Below are positions 1-9,313 of a stretch of DNA of 64,000 bases, one piece after another. Source of the stretch: Microglena sp. YARC (taxonomy: Eukaryota; Chlorophyta; Chlorophyceae; Chlamydomonadales; Chlamydomonadaceae). The DNA lies in the NCBI GenBank assembly GCA_022414725.1, contig CM039463.1, positions 55,229,818 through 55,293,817 of the forward strand, read 5' to 3'. The first letter of the stretch is position 1; each line of letters starts with the position of its first letter. Under the pieces are notes generated by a model, which had not been told where the DNA came from, ran no database searches, and saw only the letters and a list, made by a program, of their open reading frames with translations. The position numbers were made by a program, and so were the translations under genes.

Positions 1-366
1 TTGCTGTGTCCAGATCAGATGGCTTGAGTGGCCCGTCCCCATCTATGGGGCCATCATATTCCTCATATTTGGTCCTGATCTGGTCACTGAGGAGTTCCAT
101 CTCTGCTCTGGCTTGTTGTAGGTTCAGGTTGTCCAGCTGTTGTTGGAGGGCTGGAGTGGTTTCTGGAGGGTCATCTACTCCTAGTCCAGGGTCATCCTGG
201 GGCTTGTGTACCTCCGGATGGATGAGCTCTGGCATGCCATCACTGTCAGTATCATCAGCAGAGTCTTCCAGATGGCCTGCAGTGGAATGGGAATGGTACT
301 TGCAGATAGGAGGGGGATGGTCCTGGAGGTCTTGGTCTGCCTCCACATGAGTGGGTGGGTACTGCC
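1..366 (-). pseudogene. copia pol continuation in a shifted frame
   Basis: Left of 367 a different minus-strand frame is open to the window edge without a stop. It is acidic and contains ADDTDSDGMPELIHPEV and a Gln/Leu-rich stretch ending in DQIRTKYEEYDGP. Its first residues (IGQYPPTH) repeat a segment of the upstream frame (TGQYPPTHETSP), so a short internal duplication of about 110 bp probably accompanied the frame shift. No integrase HHCC or DDE motif is visible before the edge. Assignment to the copia element rests on strand and continuity. Confidence 0.4.
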
Positions 367-1458
367 CTATCTCAAAATCAGTGTGGGGTGCAGACGTTGC
401 AGAGGTAGAGGGGGATCCTGGCAGTCTTGATCAGCTCTACTGGGGGAGGTCTCATGAGTGGGTGGGTACTGCCCTGTCTCAGAGCCAGTGTGAGTTGATG
501 GGGTCTTGGTAACCATCATGATGTAGGCAATGGGAGGACCCACAGGGGTAGAAGGGTTACTGGCCATGGCTGGTAAAGTTTGGGTGAGGTAGAGTCCATG
601 CCTTTTGGGGCATGAGAGGAGCAGTTTGGTACCAGATGGTCTTAGGATGGAGAGTATGGCTTGGGTCTTGGACAGGTGAACTTGGAGGTCTGGGCACAGG
701 CTGGCGGCTGCATGAATGCTAATGATGTTGGGCATGTTGCAGTCAGCAAGAAGTACATTGTTCAGGATGATCAGAGTCCTACCATGGCCCTTGATCTTGG
801 CCTTCCCTATCTACTTGCAGAAGATAGGTGGAGAGTCTTGATCTGCCAGCTGCAGCCTAATAGGCTGTGGGAGGTCCTGAATGTCATGCAGATGGGAGAT
901 GTTACTGGTTGCATGAGAATGTGCTGCAGTATCTATGATCCATTCTGTCTGCAGTGCTGCCTGGAAAACTTCTCCATCATCTTCTATAGTGCATTCATCA
1001 TCAGCACTTATTTGTCCAAAGAATGCTGTATTAGCCAGGGGGTCAGGTGTCAAGGCAAATGAAACAGACTTGCCTCTGGTTGATGTAGCAAATCTCATGG
1101 GCTGGTTGTCTTCATCCAGTGCCAGGGACAGGAAGTTTTGTTCTTCACCCTCACTGTCAGAGTTGGAGGTGGAGGTGGAATGATCACCATCAGCAACGTG
1201 TGCATGGCGTCCCCTGCTTGGGTATCTTCTTAGACGTCTCCTGTCACTGGTCTTCTTGGGAGTCTTCTTGTCTTCAGGGTCCTTGTCATCTCCTGATCTG
1301 TTCTTGGGAGGTGACTTAGATCCATGGTCAGCTTCATCTGAGTCAGTTGGCCTGAAAGCCAGGTCAGTGTCCTCACTGGTGCAATCTCTGGAGCTATGGC
1401 CTATTCCCCCACAGTTCCAGCAGATCATCTTCTTGTAGGAGATAGTCCTGTCTCTGAA
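367..1458 (-). pseudogene. copia zinc knuckle plus aspartic protease, internal stops
   Basis: Starting at 1428 (MICWNCGGIGHSSRDC) there is a perfect CX2CX4HX4C nucleocapsid knuckle, then about 130 residues of acidic, Ser/Asp-rich linker. The protease signature WIIDTAAH follows at about residue 163; the catalytic triplet is D-T-A rather than the usual D-S-G or D-T-G. A TAG at 811 interrupts the frame. Beyond it the same frame continues with a block resembling the protease C-terminus (IGKAKIKGHGRTLIILNNV) and reaches another TAG at 367. The protease would cleave the element polyprotein. As written it is broken. Confidence 0.6.
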
Positions 1459-2205
1459 TTAGAGGTGCTTGCTGTTGAATGGCTTCCTGGCTCTGTAAGC
1501 TGCAGCTGCCATCTCAGCCTCTTCAGGAGATGGTGCGGGGTCAACTTGCTTCACTAAGCACCAGTTGAAGATGGCACTTTGGAGCATAGCAAAGGTGGTG
1601 ATTGCTGTGGGGTTGAATTGATTGATATACCCATCATATTCAGGGCGGGAATTCAGTCCCTTGACAATAAGGTTGAGAAAGGTGCTGGCAGAAACGATGT
1701 GGAGGCCTTGAATCTTGGGAATCTGGGAATACATATCAGCTGCCCTAGAGAGGTATGTCTGCAGGGATTCATTGGAAGTCATACGGATTCCAAGTAGTGC
1801 AGTCAGGGTGGTGTGCTCTAGCCTGCTGCCTTCCTCAGAGTACAGGGCATCCAGAAAACTGAAAGCTCTAGTGGCCATATCTGTGTTAGCATGAATGGCC
1901 TACTGGATCGGATCTGATACATGATCTATGATGATCTTGAAGGCCTTGTTGTTCTTCCAGGTGGAGATCCTGGTGGGGACACCACGAGCCGGAACAGCTG
2001 GATCAGCACCCGCAACAACAGGGTAAGTAATGTCATCAGCAGGGTAACCATCAGAGTCGGCAGGCTTGCCAGCGACCACCGCCTGTTGGCAGTCGAAAGC
2101 AATGGCAATGGTATCCCTATCTGATTTGAGGGCGAGGAGTATATTCTGCCTGGCGCAGCGCCACTTGTAGAGGTTGTTATCGGTGAATATACGGGGAGGT
2201 TGCAT
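1459..2205 (-). pseudogene. copia gag (UBN2-like capsid region), one internal stop
   Basis: The ATG at 2205 starts MQPPRIFTDNNLYKWRCARQ, a typical copia gag beginning with a conserved N-x-Y-x-W motif. The frame runs to a TAG at 1900 and continues in the same frame through TRAFSFLDALYSEEGSRLEH and the helical gag core (about 140 codons) to a TAA at 1459. Gag forms the virus-like particle that packages element RNA. In the family gag and pol form one ORF, so the TAG and TAA are either inactivating mutations or recoded codons. I favour decay because another frame break occurs at about 366. Confidence 0.65.
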
Positions 2206-2867
2206 GGTGAGGTCTTCTGTGTAGGAGTCTTGGCGTTGTATGTCGGAGTGTTGGGATAGGGGGAGTTACGAGGGCGGGGCAGGGGAAGGGGGGATGGAGT
2301 GTGTGTGGGAATCGGCGATCCAAAGGGATCCAGCGGATTACCGGGGGTTGAACGTTGCCAAGCGGCAATGTTCGACGACAGAAGCTTCTCTTAAGCTGGG
2401 GTCGTAGACAAATTGATCGTCTGAGATCAATACAGCACTGTGTGGGTCTCGGTGAGGGCGTCGTCCTATACTCACTTCATAGATTTCGGTGACTTGTGGT
2501 CGCTCTTGCGTGCTCCAGTCGTAGGACGCAGTGGCAGATCCAAGGATTCTTGGTAGGAAGCGGCAGGCGGAGCAGCGGGAAGTAGGATCCGCACAGGGAG
2601 TCCAGGTGCTTAGTTAAAACTCGGGCCTTCGACAAGTCAGAGGGGAACTGATTCCGAACGCGGAAATCAGCGGCTGTTCTTCGTTAGCGTCTAAAGATGG
2701 CGCACATAACCTGTGAATGTAAGATTGTTACAACGGCAAAGGCTCGATAGAGGAGAAGATGCTATTAAGCGCAACAGGCGCAATCATATAGAATAGAGAT
2801 GTGTACTGCAGGGTACTGCAGTCACGTGCAGGCCACAGGCTAGCCTGGCGGCAGGCAACGCGGTACC
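2206..2867. other. Copia 5' leader or LTR candidate, no gene seen
   Basis: This is where the 5' leader and LTR of the minus-strand copia element should lie. I find no convincing primer-binding site and, with only one end visible, cannot define LTR boundaries. The stretch is G-rich at 2240-2300 and contains the hairpin at 2350-2373. Its right edge coincides with the left breakpoint of the 13.6-kb tandem duplication. Confidence 0.35.
2350..2373. other. Stem-loop: 10-bp arms, 4-base loop
   Basis: GAACGTTGCC, loop AAGC, GGCAATGTTC. The arms pair over ten positions, with one G-T pair on either strand. It lies in the leader/LTR candidate of the copia element. Function unknown. Confidence 0.5.
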
Positions 2868-2929
2868 AGGAGGGAAAGGTACCGGTGTGCATTATGCCGA
2901 CTCAGAGACTGATATATAAATCAGTCAAT

Positions 2930-4251
2930 AACAACATCATCGTGACATCCAATTAATAACATTACATTACATTGGCATAGGCAGACCAGTGTTGGCCCAA
3001 GACAAGCCAACACCACATATATTTGTGTGAGGGGTGGGTGTGTGTGTGGGGGGGTCATCCAACTATCCTCTCATAATCAACATAATCATGGGCGACTCTT
3101 GGGATAAACATCCTCCACGTTATCTTGCGCAATATAACCTGGACACGTAGAGTGTGGGTATCCCAAGTGTCGCCCTTTGAACAACCCTAGTCAGCACCAG
3201 GCTGGCAGGCTCAACTTGTACATTTGTTTCTATGGCTACAGTTGAGGCGTTGCGCTGTGGGCTCATCTACAGCCCTTATCGTGTACGTGCATGTCTGCAT
3301 AATCAATCTGTACTATTCTGCACTGCGCAGTGTAATATCTCGTACTGCACTGCTGCACTAGATAGAAACATATTCTACTCAACCTTGCCATCAATACAAG
3401 GTAATCCATATTGTTACCGCCCCTCCATGGGTAGGGACTTCAGTACATCAAGTGTACTGGCGGAGGAGCAAATCCGGCACGCAAAACGGGTGCGCTACAG
3501 GCCCTTGGGGTTCGTCCTGCAAACTTGCCTGTGCCGGACGGCACCTGTATATTTTATCATGTCACGTCACCTCACACGTCACGTCACAAGGGCGGTCACA
3601 CCCTTGTTACACTGTTACCTAGTAACCTGGTAACCTTGCCATCACTAAAAGGCAATCCATATCTGAACTAAATATGGTCCTAAGATGCAGGGTTCAAGGG
3701 TCTAAGACATAGAGGTTGGTAAAGCTCAGGCAACCACAGGTATGAATAAGGGGACAGAGAAATATAAAGGCCAGGTTGAACGTGTACTGCCATTGCTGCA
3801 ACTTGGTCACAGCCTGTGAGAAGTAGTCAAAACAAGGGCCCAAAAGCAGTCATTTGGGAAAAAGACTTTTCCCAAATGGTTTCCCAATCCTTCATGCCCA
3901 CATGGGCACAGGGGAATAGGGTAGAAGATGGACAAAGTGAATGTTTTCAGGACTTTGCCACAGGTTGGTGTTACCTCAGCTATGGAGCTAGCCCCCTGAC
4001 TTGCAGCAAGGGCTGGATGGGCTGGGACAAGTTGGCAAGAAAGGTAAGGAGAAGAAAGACAAAGCACATATTACCACCAGTGTTTAGGGGGGGCCCAATA
4101 TGCCGTTTCATGAGCCAAAATTTCCTTGATGCCAAATTAAAATCTGCATTTTAGACGCAAAAAAGGTAATCAATCTTGCTGCAGTGTTACCTGCCTACCT
4201 TGCCATCTATCACTCAAAGGCAATCCACCTTGTTGCCCGGCTACCTTGCCA
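2930..4251. other. VK-module 3' flank: short direct repeats, no gene seen
   Basis: Contains several copies of a short direct repeat of the form CCTTGCCATC-N3/4-CAAAGG-(T)ATCCA (about 3393, 3632, 4197, 4236), plus CACGTCAC-type repeats near 3560. The block at 3000-3200 recurs at 54.05-54.27 kb. I see no convincing coding region; open frames here lack codon structure shared with the other copies. Confidence 0.5.
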
Positions 4252-5427
4252 TCATTCAAAGGTTATCCATCCTATGGAATCAGGATCGGGTTTGATCGAC
4301 TCTTGAGGTAGCTGAGCATGGGGTAGCGCAGGATGAGGTAGCTGAGAGTGCAGTAGCTGAGGATGAGGTGGCTGACCATGAGGCTCATCATCATTTACAC
4401 TTTCACCACCCTCCAGTGGGATCCAGCTACTAATGCTCTCAAAGGCTGTTGTGTCCATCAGGCTAGGGCCAAGCTGGGTGTCCATGCTTGTAGGGAGGAC
4501 TGAGGCAAGCTCTTGGGAAGATAATCCAGGAGCCTGAACGGGGAACATGGATGACTGGGCAGGGAACATAAGGCTAGGCTGAGCCCCACCAGCTTGCTCT
4601 ATACAGTTTGGCTCCTGCTTTACTACCACAGCGCTATGCAGACCCGCAGGAGCCACCAGCCCACAAGTATGAGATAGCTGAGCGTGTGGTAGCTGAGGAT
4701 GAGGTGGCTCAGCATGAGGCTCACCCTCATTTACACGTTCACCAACATCCAGTGGGATCCAGCCACTGATGCGCTCAAAGGCCATTGTGTCCAGCAGGCT
4801 AGGGTCAAGATGGGTGTCTATTCTTGTAGGGAGGACTAAGGCAAGCTCTTGGGTAGATAATGCAGGAGACTGAGTGGGGAAGATGGATGCATGGGCAGTG
4901 AACACAAGGCCAGGAAGAGCCTCGACAGCTTTCTCCATACAGTCTGGCTCCTGCTTTACTAACACAGGGCTATGAAGATCTGCAAGAGCCATCAGCCCAC
5001 CAGAATACAGTAGCTGCTGCTGCTGCTGCTGATCACCAATAACCAGGGGTTCCCCAACCCCACCAGGACCACTGCTCCCAGCATGTGCTTCCTGAGGAGG
5101 CTCGGCATCCTCTTCTCCACTCATCCTTTCACCCCTCCTCTCCCTCCTCCTCCTCTTCCTAGGAACTGGACCATCCTTTTGACTACTGGCAGCAGCTGGA
5201 CCCCGGCCATGCACATCGTCAGTGCCCTCATCCTCCTGGAAAGCTTCCTCATTGTCATCATCTCCCACATTATCCACATTTTCATCATCATGCATGGGCA
5301 GCTCCTCCTCCGCCTCCTCCTCAGTGTCTTCCTCGCTACTCTCTCTCATGTACGCCTTCTTCTTCAAACCCCTTGGAGTAGGCTTCTTCCTTTTCCTACC
5401 TACCTCACCGCCAGTGAACTCAGGGAC
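4252..5427 (-). CDS. VK-family acidic, probably nuclear protein (copy 1), 3' exon
   Basis: The minus-strand frame is open from a likely splice acceptor (GAATAG before 5427) to a TGA at 4252, about 390 codons. Order: a basic stretch (GRKRKKPTPRGLKKK); a long Glu/Asp tract; a second basic cluster (RKRRRRERR, a likely nuclear localisation signal); a Gln run coded by CAG repeats. Two direct repeats of about 120 residues follow, each containing VKQEP(D/N)C, a LPT-x-DT-x-L-PSL-DT-AFE-IS-WIPL block and a PHPQL-rich segment. The C-terminus is IKPDPDS. VKQE and IKPD fit the psi-K-x-E/D SUMO-site consensus. The first in-frame ATG is near 5349, so the true start is probably in an upstream exon. I recognise no family. 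Charged, Gln/Pro-rich composition suggests a transcription regulator (inference). Confidence 0.6.
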   Translation of the reverse strand, partial: VPEFTGGEVGRKRKKPTPRGLKKKAYMRESSEEDTEEEAEEELPMHDDENVDNVGDDDNEEAFQEDEGTDDVHGRGPAAASSQKDGPVPRKRRRRERRGERMSGEEDAEPPQEAHAGSSGPGGVGEPLVIGDQQQQQQLLYSGGLMALADLHSPVLVKQEPDCMEKAVEALPGLVFTAHASIFPTQSPALSTQELALVLPTRIDTHLDPSLLDTMAFERISGWIPLDVGERVNEGEPHAEPPHPQLPHAQLSHTCGLVAPAGLHSAVVVKQEPNCIEQAGGAQPSLMFPAQSSMFPVQAPGLSSQELASVLPTSMDTQLGPSLMDTTAFESISSWIPLEGGESVNDDEPHGQPPHPQLLHSQLPHPALPHAQLPQESIKPDPDSIGWITFE

Positions 5428-5519
5428 CTATTCACAGTTTGGGAAATGTTGGTCGGGAGCATATAAGTATATAAATGTCAAATTTTATTGAAGGCATTCC
5501 GTTTTTGATTATTATACTC

Positions 5520-5655
5520 TCGTGCCGTCTCACGTATATTTTTGTCAGGGCATTAGTCTACAAAACAATCATGATGTGGTATACTCTGGGAAACAATACG
5601 GGAATTAATTTATTTTAAAGACTTCTATTTACCCCCCCCCCCCCCCCCCCCCCCC
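5520..5655 (-). promoter_or_regulatory. Shared upstream block with poly-C (VK copy 1)
   Basis: About 100 bp upstream of the VK exon lies a block (plus-strand GTCTCACGTATATTTTTGTC, then AGGGCATTAGTC, then GTGGTATACTCTGG) followed by AAGACTTCTATTT and a 24-base poly-C tract at 5632-5655. The same block occurs upstream of VK copy 3 and of AP2 units A, B1 and C. Position and conservation suggest a promoter or 5' leader, but a dispersed repeat would look the same. Confidence 0.4.
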
Positions 5656-6890
5656 TGCATGATATAACATATATTTTAGCCCTACTTAATAGCCCCTCCG
5701 AATAATTGAGACTCATCTTGAGTATTTGAGTTTGGGCAAGTCCCTTTATACTGATTTGCTACCCCCTGGACAATAATATATAAGCAAACATGATTTACCA
5801 GCCTTCTGGTTTGGTTTGGTTATGGTACATTAGCCCCCATGCTGCTCACCGCCTGTGGGAGGAGTAAACATGGGTAGCATAAACACTACTACACCACACT
5901 CCTGAGTACAAATGTCATCAAATGGTTGTAGATACTTTCAAGGCATGTCCAAGTCCACCAGCCTACAGGCTGTCCTGGAAGGCCGGGGAAATTTGCTTTT
6001 GTCTATCAATTATTGTATGAAGTACACTTTTATATGAGCTATGTTTTGAGTTGGTGGTTGCCTGTGCAAGCAAACGGTCTGGCCCCCTTATCCTCACGCC
6101 TCGTCATAAGGCTAAACATGTATTTTAATATTCATCTATGTTTTGACTATTGCTGTTACTGTTGAAAATGGCGAGCAGCCTGAACAGGCTGGAACCATGT
6201 AACCAAGTTTAAGTTTTAGTGTGTAACAGACCTAGGGTGGGGCAGATAGGATCAAGGACCTTTCCAAAACTCGGAAAATGAATATTCATTTGAAATGGCC
6301 GTGATTTGAATGTTTATGTCATTGCCAAAGACTGAACTTTAGGCGGTTCTGGTTTGTGTAAGGAGACCCACCTCCCGGGATAAAAATCCTGTCAATACAT
6401 ATAAAGTTCAAGGTAACTTATCAATAAGTGTTGATGAAATAACCATTAAACAGGGCCTGAACGGATCTAGTGAACTTGCTACCGAATTTGGATAATTTGA
6501 TTCCTGTGCCAGATTTGGTCAAAACATTACGTTCCTCGTCTGAAACACAGAATTTACACGGTCCAACATGTTGGAAACACATATTTTGATTCATCGGAGT
6601 CGATTTGGGCTCATAAAACATATACTTTGGCTCATTAGACGTATATTTTGAAAACAGCGGCATCCCAAAACATGGATTTAAAGGTACCCTCAAACAATAC
6701 TAACTTGCTACTGAATTTACATAATTTGATTCCCGGGCTTATTCAATTGGATTGTTACTTGTTTTTTCAGCCAACACCGGGAGTTTGGGCTGCTCACTGT
6801 CTTTCAATTCCAATTCCCCTGTGTAATACCCACGGTATTTAAGTAATTAACAACACTGTCATCCACCATCCCATAATCCCCCCAGCCAGT
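5656..6890. other. VK-module 5' flank, no gene seen
   Basis: Non-coding by inspection. It recurs almost unchanged at 21.02-22.25 kb and in diverged form at 55.42-56.58 kb, including CCCCTCCGAATAATTGAGAC and the GGCTGCTCACTGTCTT segment near 6790. Short open frames are not conserved between the copies. Confidence 0.5.
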
Positions 6891-6931
6891 TGTTGCGAGT
6901 CATTTGACTTTCTTCAGATTATCATGGCCAT

Positions 6932-7125
6932 TCCGCCCCCCTGTACGTGCGCTCTCGCCCCCCTGTATGTGCGCCACCCTGTACGTGCGCTCTCGCCCCC
7001 CTGTATGTGCGCCACCCTGTACGTGCGCTCTCGCCCCCCTGTATGTGCGCCACCCTGTACGTGCGTTCTCGCCCCCCTGTATGTGCGCCCCCCTGTGCGT
7101 GCGCTCTCGCCCCCCTGTACATGAC
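6932..7125. repeat. GTGCGC minisatellite, block 1 (copy 1)
   Basis: Tandem array of a 38-bp compound unit: a 22-bp part (TGTACGTGCGCTCTCGCCCC plus CC) alternating with a 16-bp part (TGTATGTGCGCCACCC). All frames on both strands stay open because of the repeat composition, giving Cys/Pro/Arg-rich readings with no sign of selection. I treat it as non-coding. Confidence 0.8.
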
Positions 7126-7375
7126 CGTGTGTTTGCCGTCATAGCCTATAATCTTATATATATGCACCATATTCTTTTTGTAGGAACTTGCACACCGATA
7201 CAAATGCATCCTCATGTAAATCCCTTGTGTCGCAGTATATCCCATAGAAGTCCTCCTGTAGTCTCCTGGTACCCCCCTGTACTTCTCCTATAATTATCCT
7301 GAATCTCCCTACTATTCTAGCATACATGTTACTCTCTCGTATCGTATTGGTATTTCCCCGAGTATCGCGCTCTCT

Positions 7376-7681
7376 TAATGAATGAAAGGCCCCAGTGAAC
7401 AACTTCGACCATCCAGTCGACTACGATGGAGGTTCAATTAGTAGTTGAATGGTACACCGATTGAAGTACCGTAGAAATAGAGTGAAGAGTAATTGTACTT
7501 TCCACGATAGTTAGTGGAGTACAGCGAAGTATAGCGAAGTATTGGTGATACACCCGAAGTACAATACTAGATTATACGAAATTTCAATAGATCGGACGGT
7601 GCCAGGACTGTAAAGAGATAAATGACTTACCATCAAAAAATCCTGCGGTACGAAGCTGAGCACTGGGGCCTTTCATTCATT
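7376..7681. repeat. Perfect 21-bp inverted repeat bounding a 306-bp segment
   Basis: The arm at 7376-7396 (AATGAATGAAAGGCCCCAGT plus one base) is the exact reverse complement of 7661-7681. The interior is AT-rich and non-coding, and the two minisatellite blocks flank it. It could be a small non-autonomous inverted-repeat element or the spacer of an inverted duplication. The arm motif TGAATGAA-GGCCCC also occurs singly in AP2 introns at about 43765 and 59895. Confidence 0.65.
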
Positions 7682-7685
7682 CACC

Positions 7686-7912
7686 TTCCCCCCTGTACGT
7701 GCGCTCTCACCCCCCTGTATGTGCGCCCCCCTGTACGTGCGCTCTCGCCCCCCTGTATGTGCGCTCTCGCCCCCCTGTGCGTGCGCTCTCGCCCCCCTGT
7801 ATGTGCGCTCTCGCCCCCTGTATGTGCGCCCCCCTGTACGTGCGCTCTCGCCCCCCTGTATGTGCGCCCCCCTGTGCGTGCGCTCTCGCCCCCCTGTATG
7901 TGCGCTCTCGCC
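7686..7912. repeat. GTGCGC minisatellite, block 2 (copy 1)
   Basis: Same family as block 1, here dominated by tandem 22-bp TGTA(T/C)GTGCGCTCTCGCCC-type units. It ends in a degenerate unit (CTCTCGCCCTTGCACCCCTC) that recurs singly at about 8158-8182. Confidence 0.8.
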
Positions 7913-8394
7913 CTTGCACCCCTCATCCTATGTCTGCAACCTATTCTTAATGCATAGATAAATCTGTTGAAGTGAATCGTGCGATAGAAAGTGTCTAACA
8001 AAGTTTACTCCGTGGGGGACCTATAGAGGTGTCATGCTCAACTGTTATCTCACGCATGCGCACTTCCGGCATGCCATTGGTTCACATCGTCGGTTTGTTT
8101 ACAGTTATCGCGAGATATTCGAATTTCTTGAGACCTTTACTGCCATTACGTACCCCTGCACGCTCTTGCCCTGGCACCCCTCATCCAATCCCTGAAAGAT
8201 ATTCCCATTGTATCAAGTATCGATAAATCAATCGCTTCACGTTTTGCCATAGCGGGCGCTCGATAGAGGACTACCTGTAATTTTGTGGTCAAAACAGCAG
8301 CTGCAGGCCAAACTTGGTTACCGCAAGTTGTTTGCCTGCTCTTAAGCCACTTTGTATTTCTGTACGATCTAAGCCAACAGCTGGAGCAAAGGGG
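7913..8394. other. Spacer resembling AP2-array introns, no gene seen
   Basis: Segments such as TCTCACGCATGCGCACTT (8047) and TTTCTTGAGAC (8121) match the intron between exons e and d of AP2 unit C (59.65-59.77 kb). No exon of that family is recognisable here. Confidence 0.4.
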
Positions 8395-8859
8395 ATGAGG
8401 TAGGGAGAAGGGAGTGGGGTGTGTGTGTGTTGGCGGGTGGGGGAAGGGAGTGGGAGGGGAGGGTTGAGGGTGGCCCACCCTGGGTAGAGATGGCTGGTGG
8501 AGGGGAGAGGGGGGGTGGGGGATGTGTTTGGATGTGTGTGTGTGGGGGGGGGCGGGGGAAAGGGGGAGGGGGGGGAGGGGCAGGGAGAGGTCAGGGATAC
8601 TGTGGGTCTGGCTTTGAGTGGGTTGGAATGGTCTGCATGTGTGATGCAGGGGTGGGTGGGTGGGTGGGGGGCACAGCAGATGAGCAGGGGAAGAGGTAGG
8701 GAGAAGGGGCGTATGTGCTTATCTGTGCCTGCTGGGGGAGAGGGAGGGGAGTGAAGAGCAAGTGTGGAGATGGCTGGATGGTGTGTGGGGTAGGGGGATG
8801 CAGGAGGGAAAAAGAGAGTGTGTGTCAAGGGGGGGTGGGGATTGGGGGGTAGGGAGATG
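8395..8859. repeat. G-rich/GT-rich strand-asymmetric tract (copy 1)
   Basis: Almost devoid of C on the plus strand, with GGGTGTGTG and GGGAGGGG runs. The phrase GAAGAGGTAGGGAGAAG recurs in introns of AP2 units B1 (about 43980) and C (about 60186). The old retroelement inserted at its right edge. Pro-rich minus-strand frames are a by-product of composition. Confidence 0.6.
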
Positions 8860-8869
8860 AAGGGGAAAG
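8860..8869. repeat. 5' target-site duplication of old retroelement (copy 1)
   Basis: AAGGGGAAAG immediately precedes the element. Its partner is seen only in copy 2 (31930-31939), because the duplication breakpoint removed it from copy 1. Confidence 0.7.
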
Positions 8870-9303
8870 ATGAGCTACACCATCAACCCAGGTGGGCAGG
8901 GGGCCACCAGGATTAACAACAGAGCAGAACTAGTGGCAATTCACCAAGCCATTATTAACATTCCATACGATACTAACCTCACCCTCCACACTAACAGTCT
9001 CTGTTCACTTCAACTCATTAAAAAAATGATCAATGATCCCACCACAGCCACGCGCTCCCTACATGCTGAACTGTTACATTCAATCCAATCTCACCTTATT
9101 CAACGTATTGTACATGGCTCACTCACCACCCTTTGCAAAGTACGCTCCCACACAGGCATTCTTGGAAATGACCGGGCTGACAGCCTAGCGTGTAAGGCCG
9201 CAGATGACCCTGCCTCCACCAGATATACTGATAACACTGGGGAAATCCCCAGACACAATATCTACTGCCCCACTGTCCAAACTCCTCGCACACCCATGGG
9301 AGA
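8870..9303 (+). pseudogene. Old element RNase H relic (copy 1)
   Basis: Encodes PGGQGATRINNRAELVAIHQ, TNSLCSLQLI and VRSHTGILGNDRADSLA, the E, D and D regions of a type I RNase H. The second catalytic Asp position reads Asn (TNS instead of the SDS seen in the younger element). The N-terminal YTDG strand is missing because the element is 5'-truncated here. Non-functional relic. Copy 2 additionally has a TGA at the Arg codon of GEIPRHN. Confidence 0.7.
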
Positions 9304-9313
9304 TATCCCCCCA
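9304..9313. repeat. 5' target-site duplication of young retroelement (copy 1)
   Basis: TATCCCCCCA, repeated at 15375-15384 directly after the poly-T tail. It marks insertion of the younger element into the older one. Confidence 0.75.

Larger units (their letters stand above)
1..2205 (-). mobile_element. Ty1/copia-type LTR retrotransposon, 5' internal part
   Basis: Read on the minus strand from 2205 downwards, one frame encodes a gag-like protein, a CCHC zinc knuckle (CWNCGGIGHSSRDC) and a retroviral-type aspartic protease signature (WIIDTAAHSHATSN). This is the Ty1/copia gag-protease order. The remaining pol (integrase, reverse transcriptase) would lie left of the window and is not visible. 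Stops at about 1900, 1459, 811 and 367 are all in the same frame, so no indel separates the pieces until about 366, where the open frame shifts. The element looks like a point-mutated relic. No primer-binding site or clean LTR pair is identifiable here. Confidence 0.75.

Noticed and set aside
2206..2867. Complete copia 5' LTR
   Set aside because: No paired LTR, no TG...CA boundary supported by a second copy and no primer-binding site found; the other end is outside the window.
3232..3633. 133-codon plus-strand ORF MATVEALRCGLIYS
   Set aside because: The frame is destroyed in copy 2 and the region is missing in VK module copy 3, with no domain recognisable.
6900..7300. Cys/Pro/Arg-rich open frames on both strands (CALAPLYVRPPV-type repeats)
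   Set aside because: They are translations of the GTGCGC minisatellite. All frames are open because of unit composition, and the copies at 22.3 kb differ by frame-breaking indels.
8289..8828. Proline-rich minus-strand ORF
   Set aside because: By-product of the nearly C-free G/GT-rich plus strand; the frame is not conserved in copy 2 (23.7-24.2 kb).
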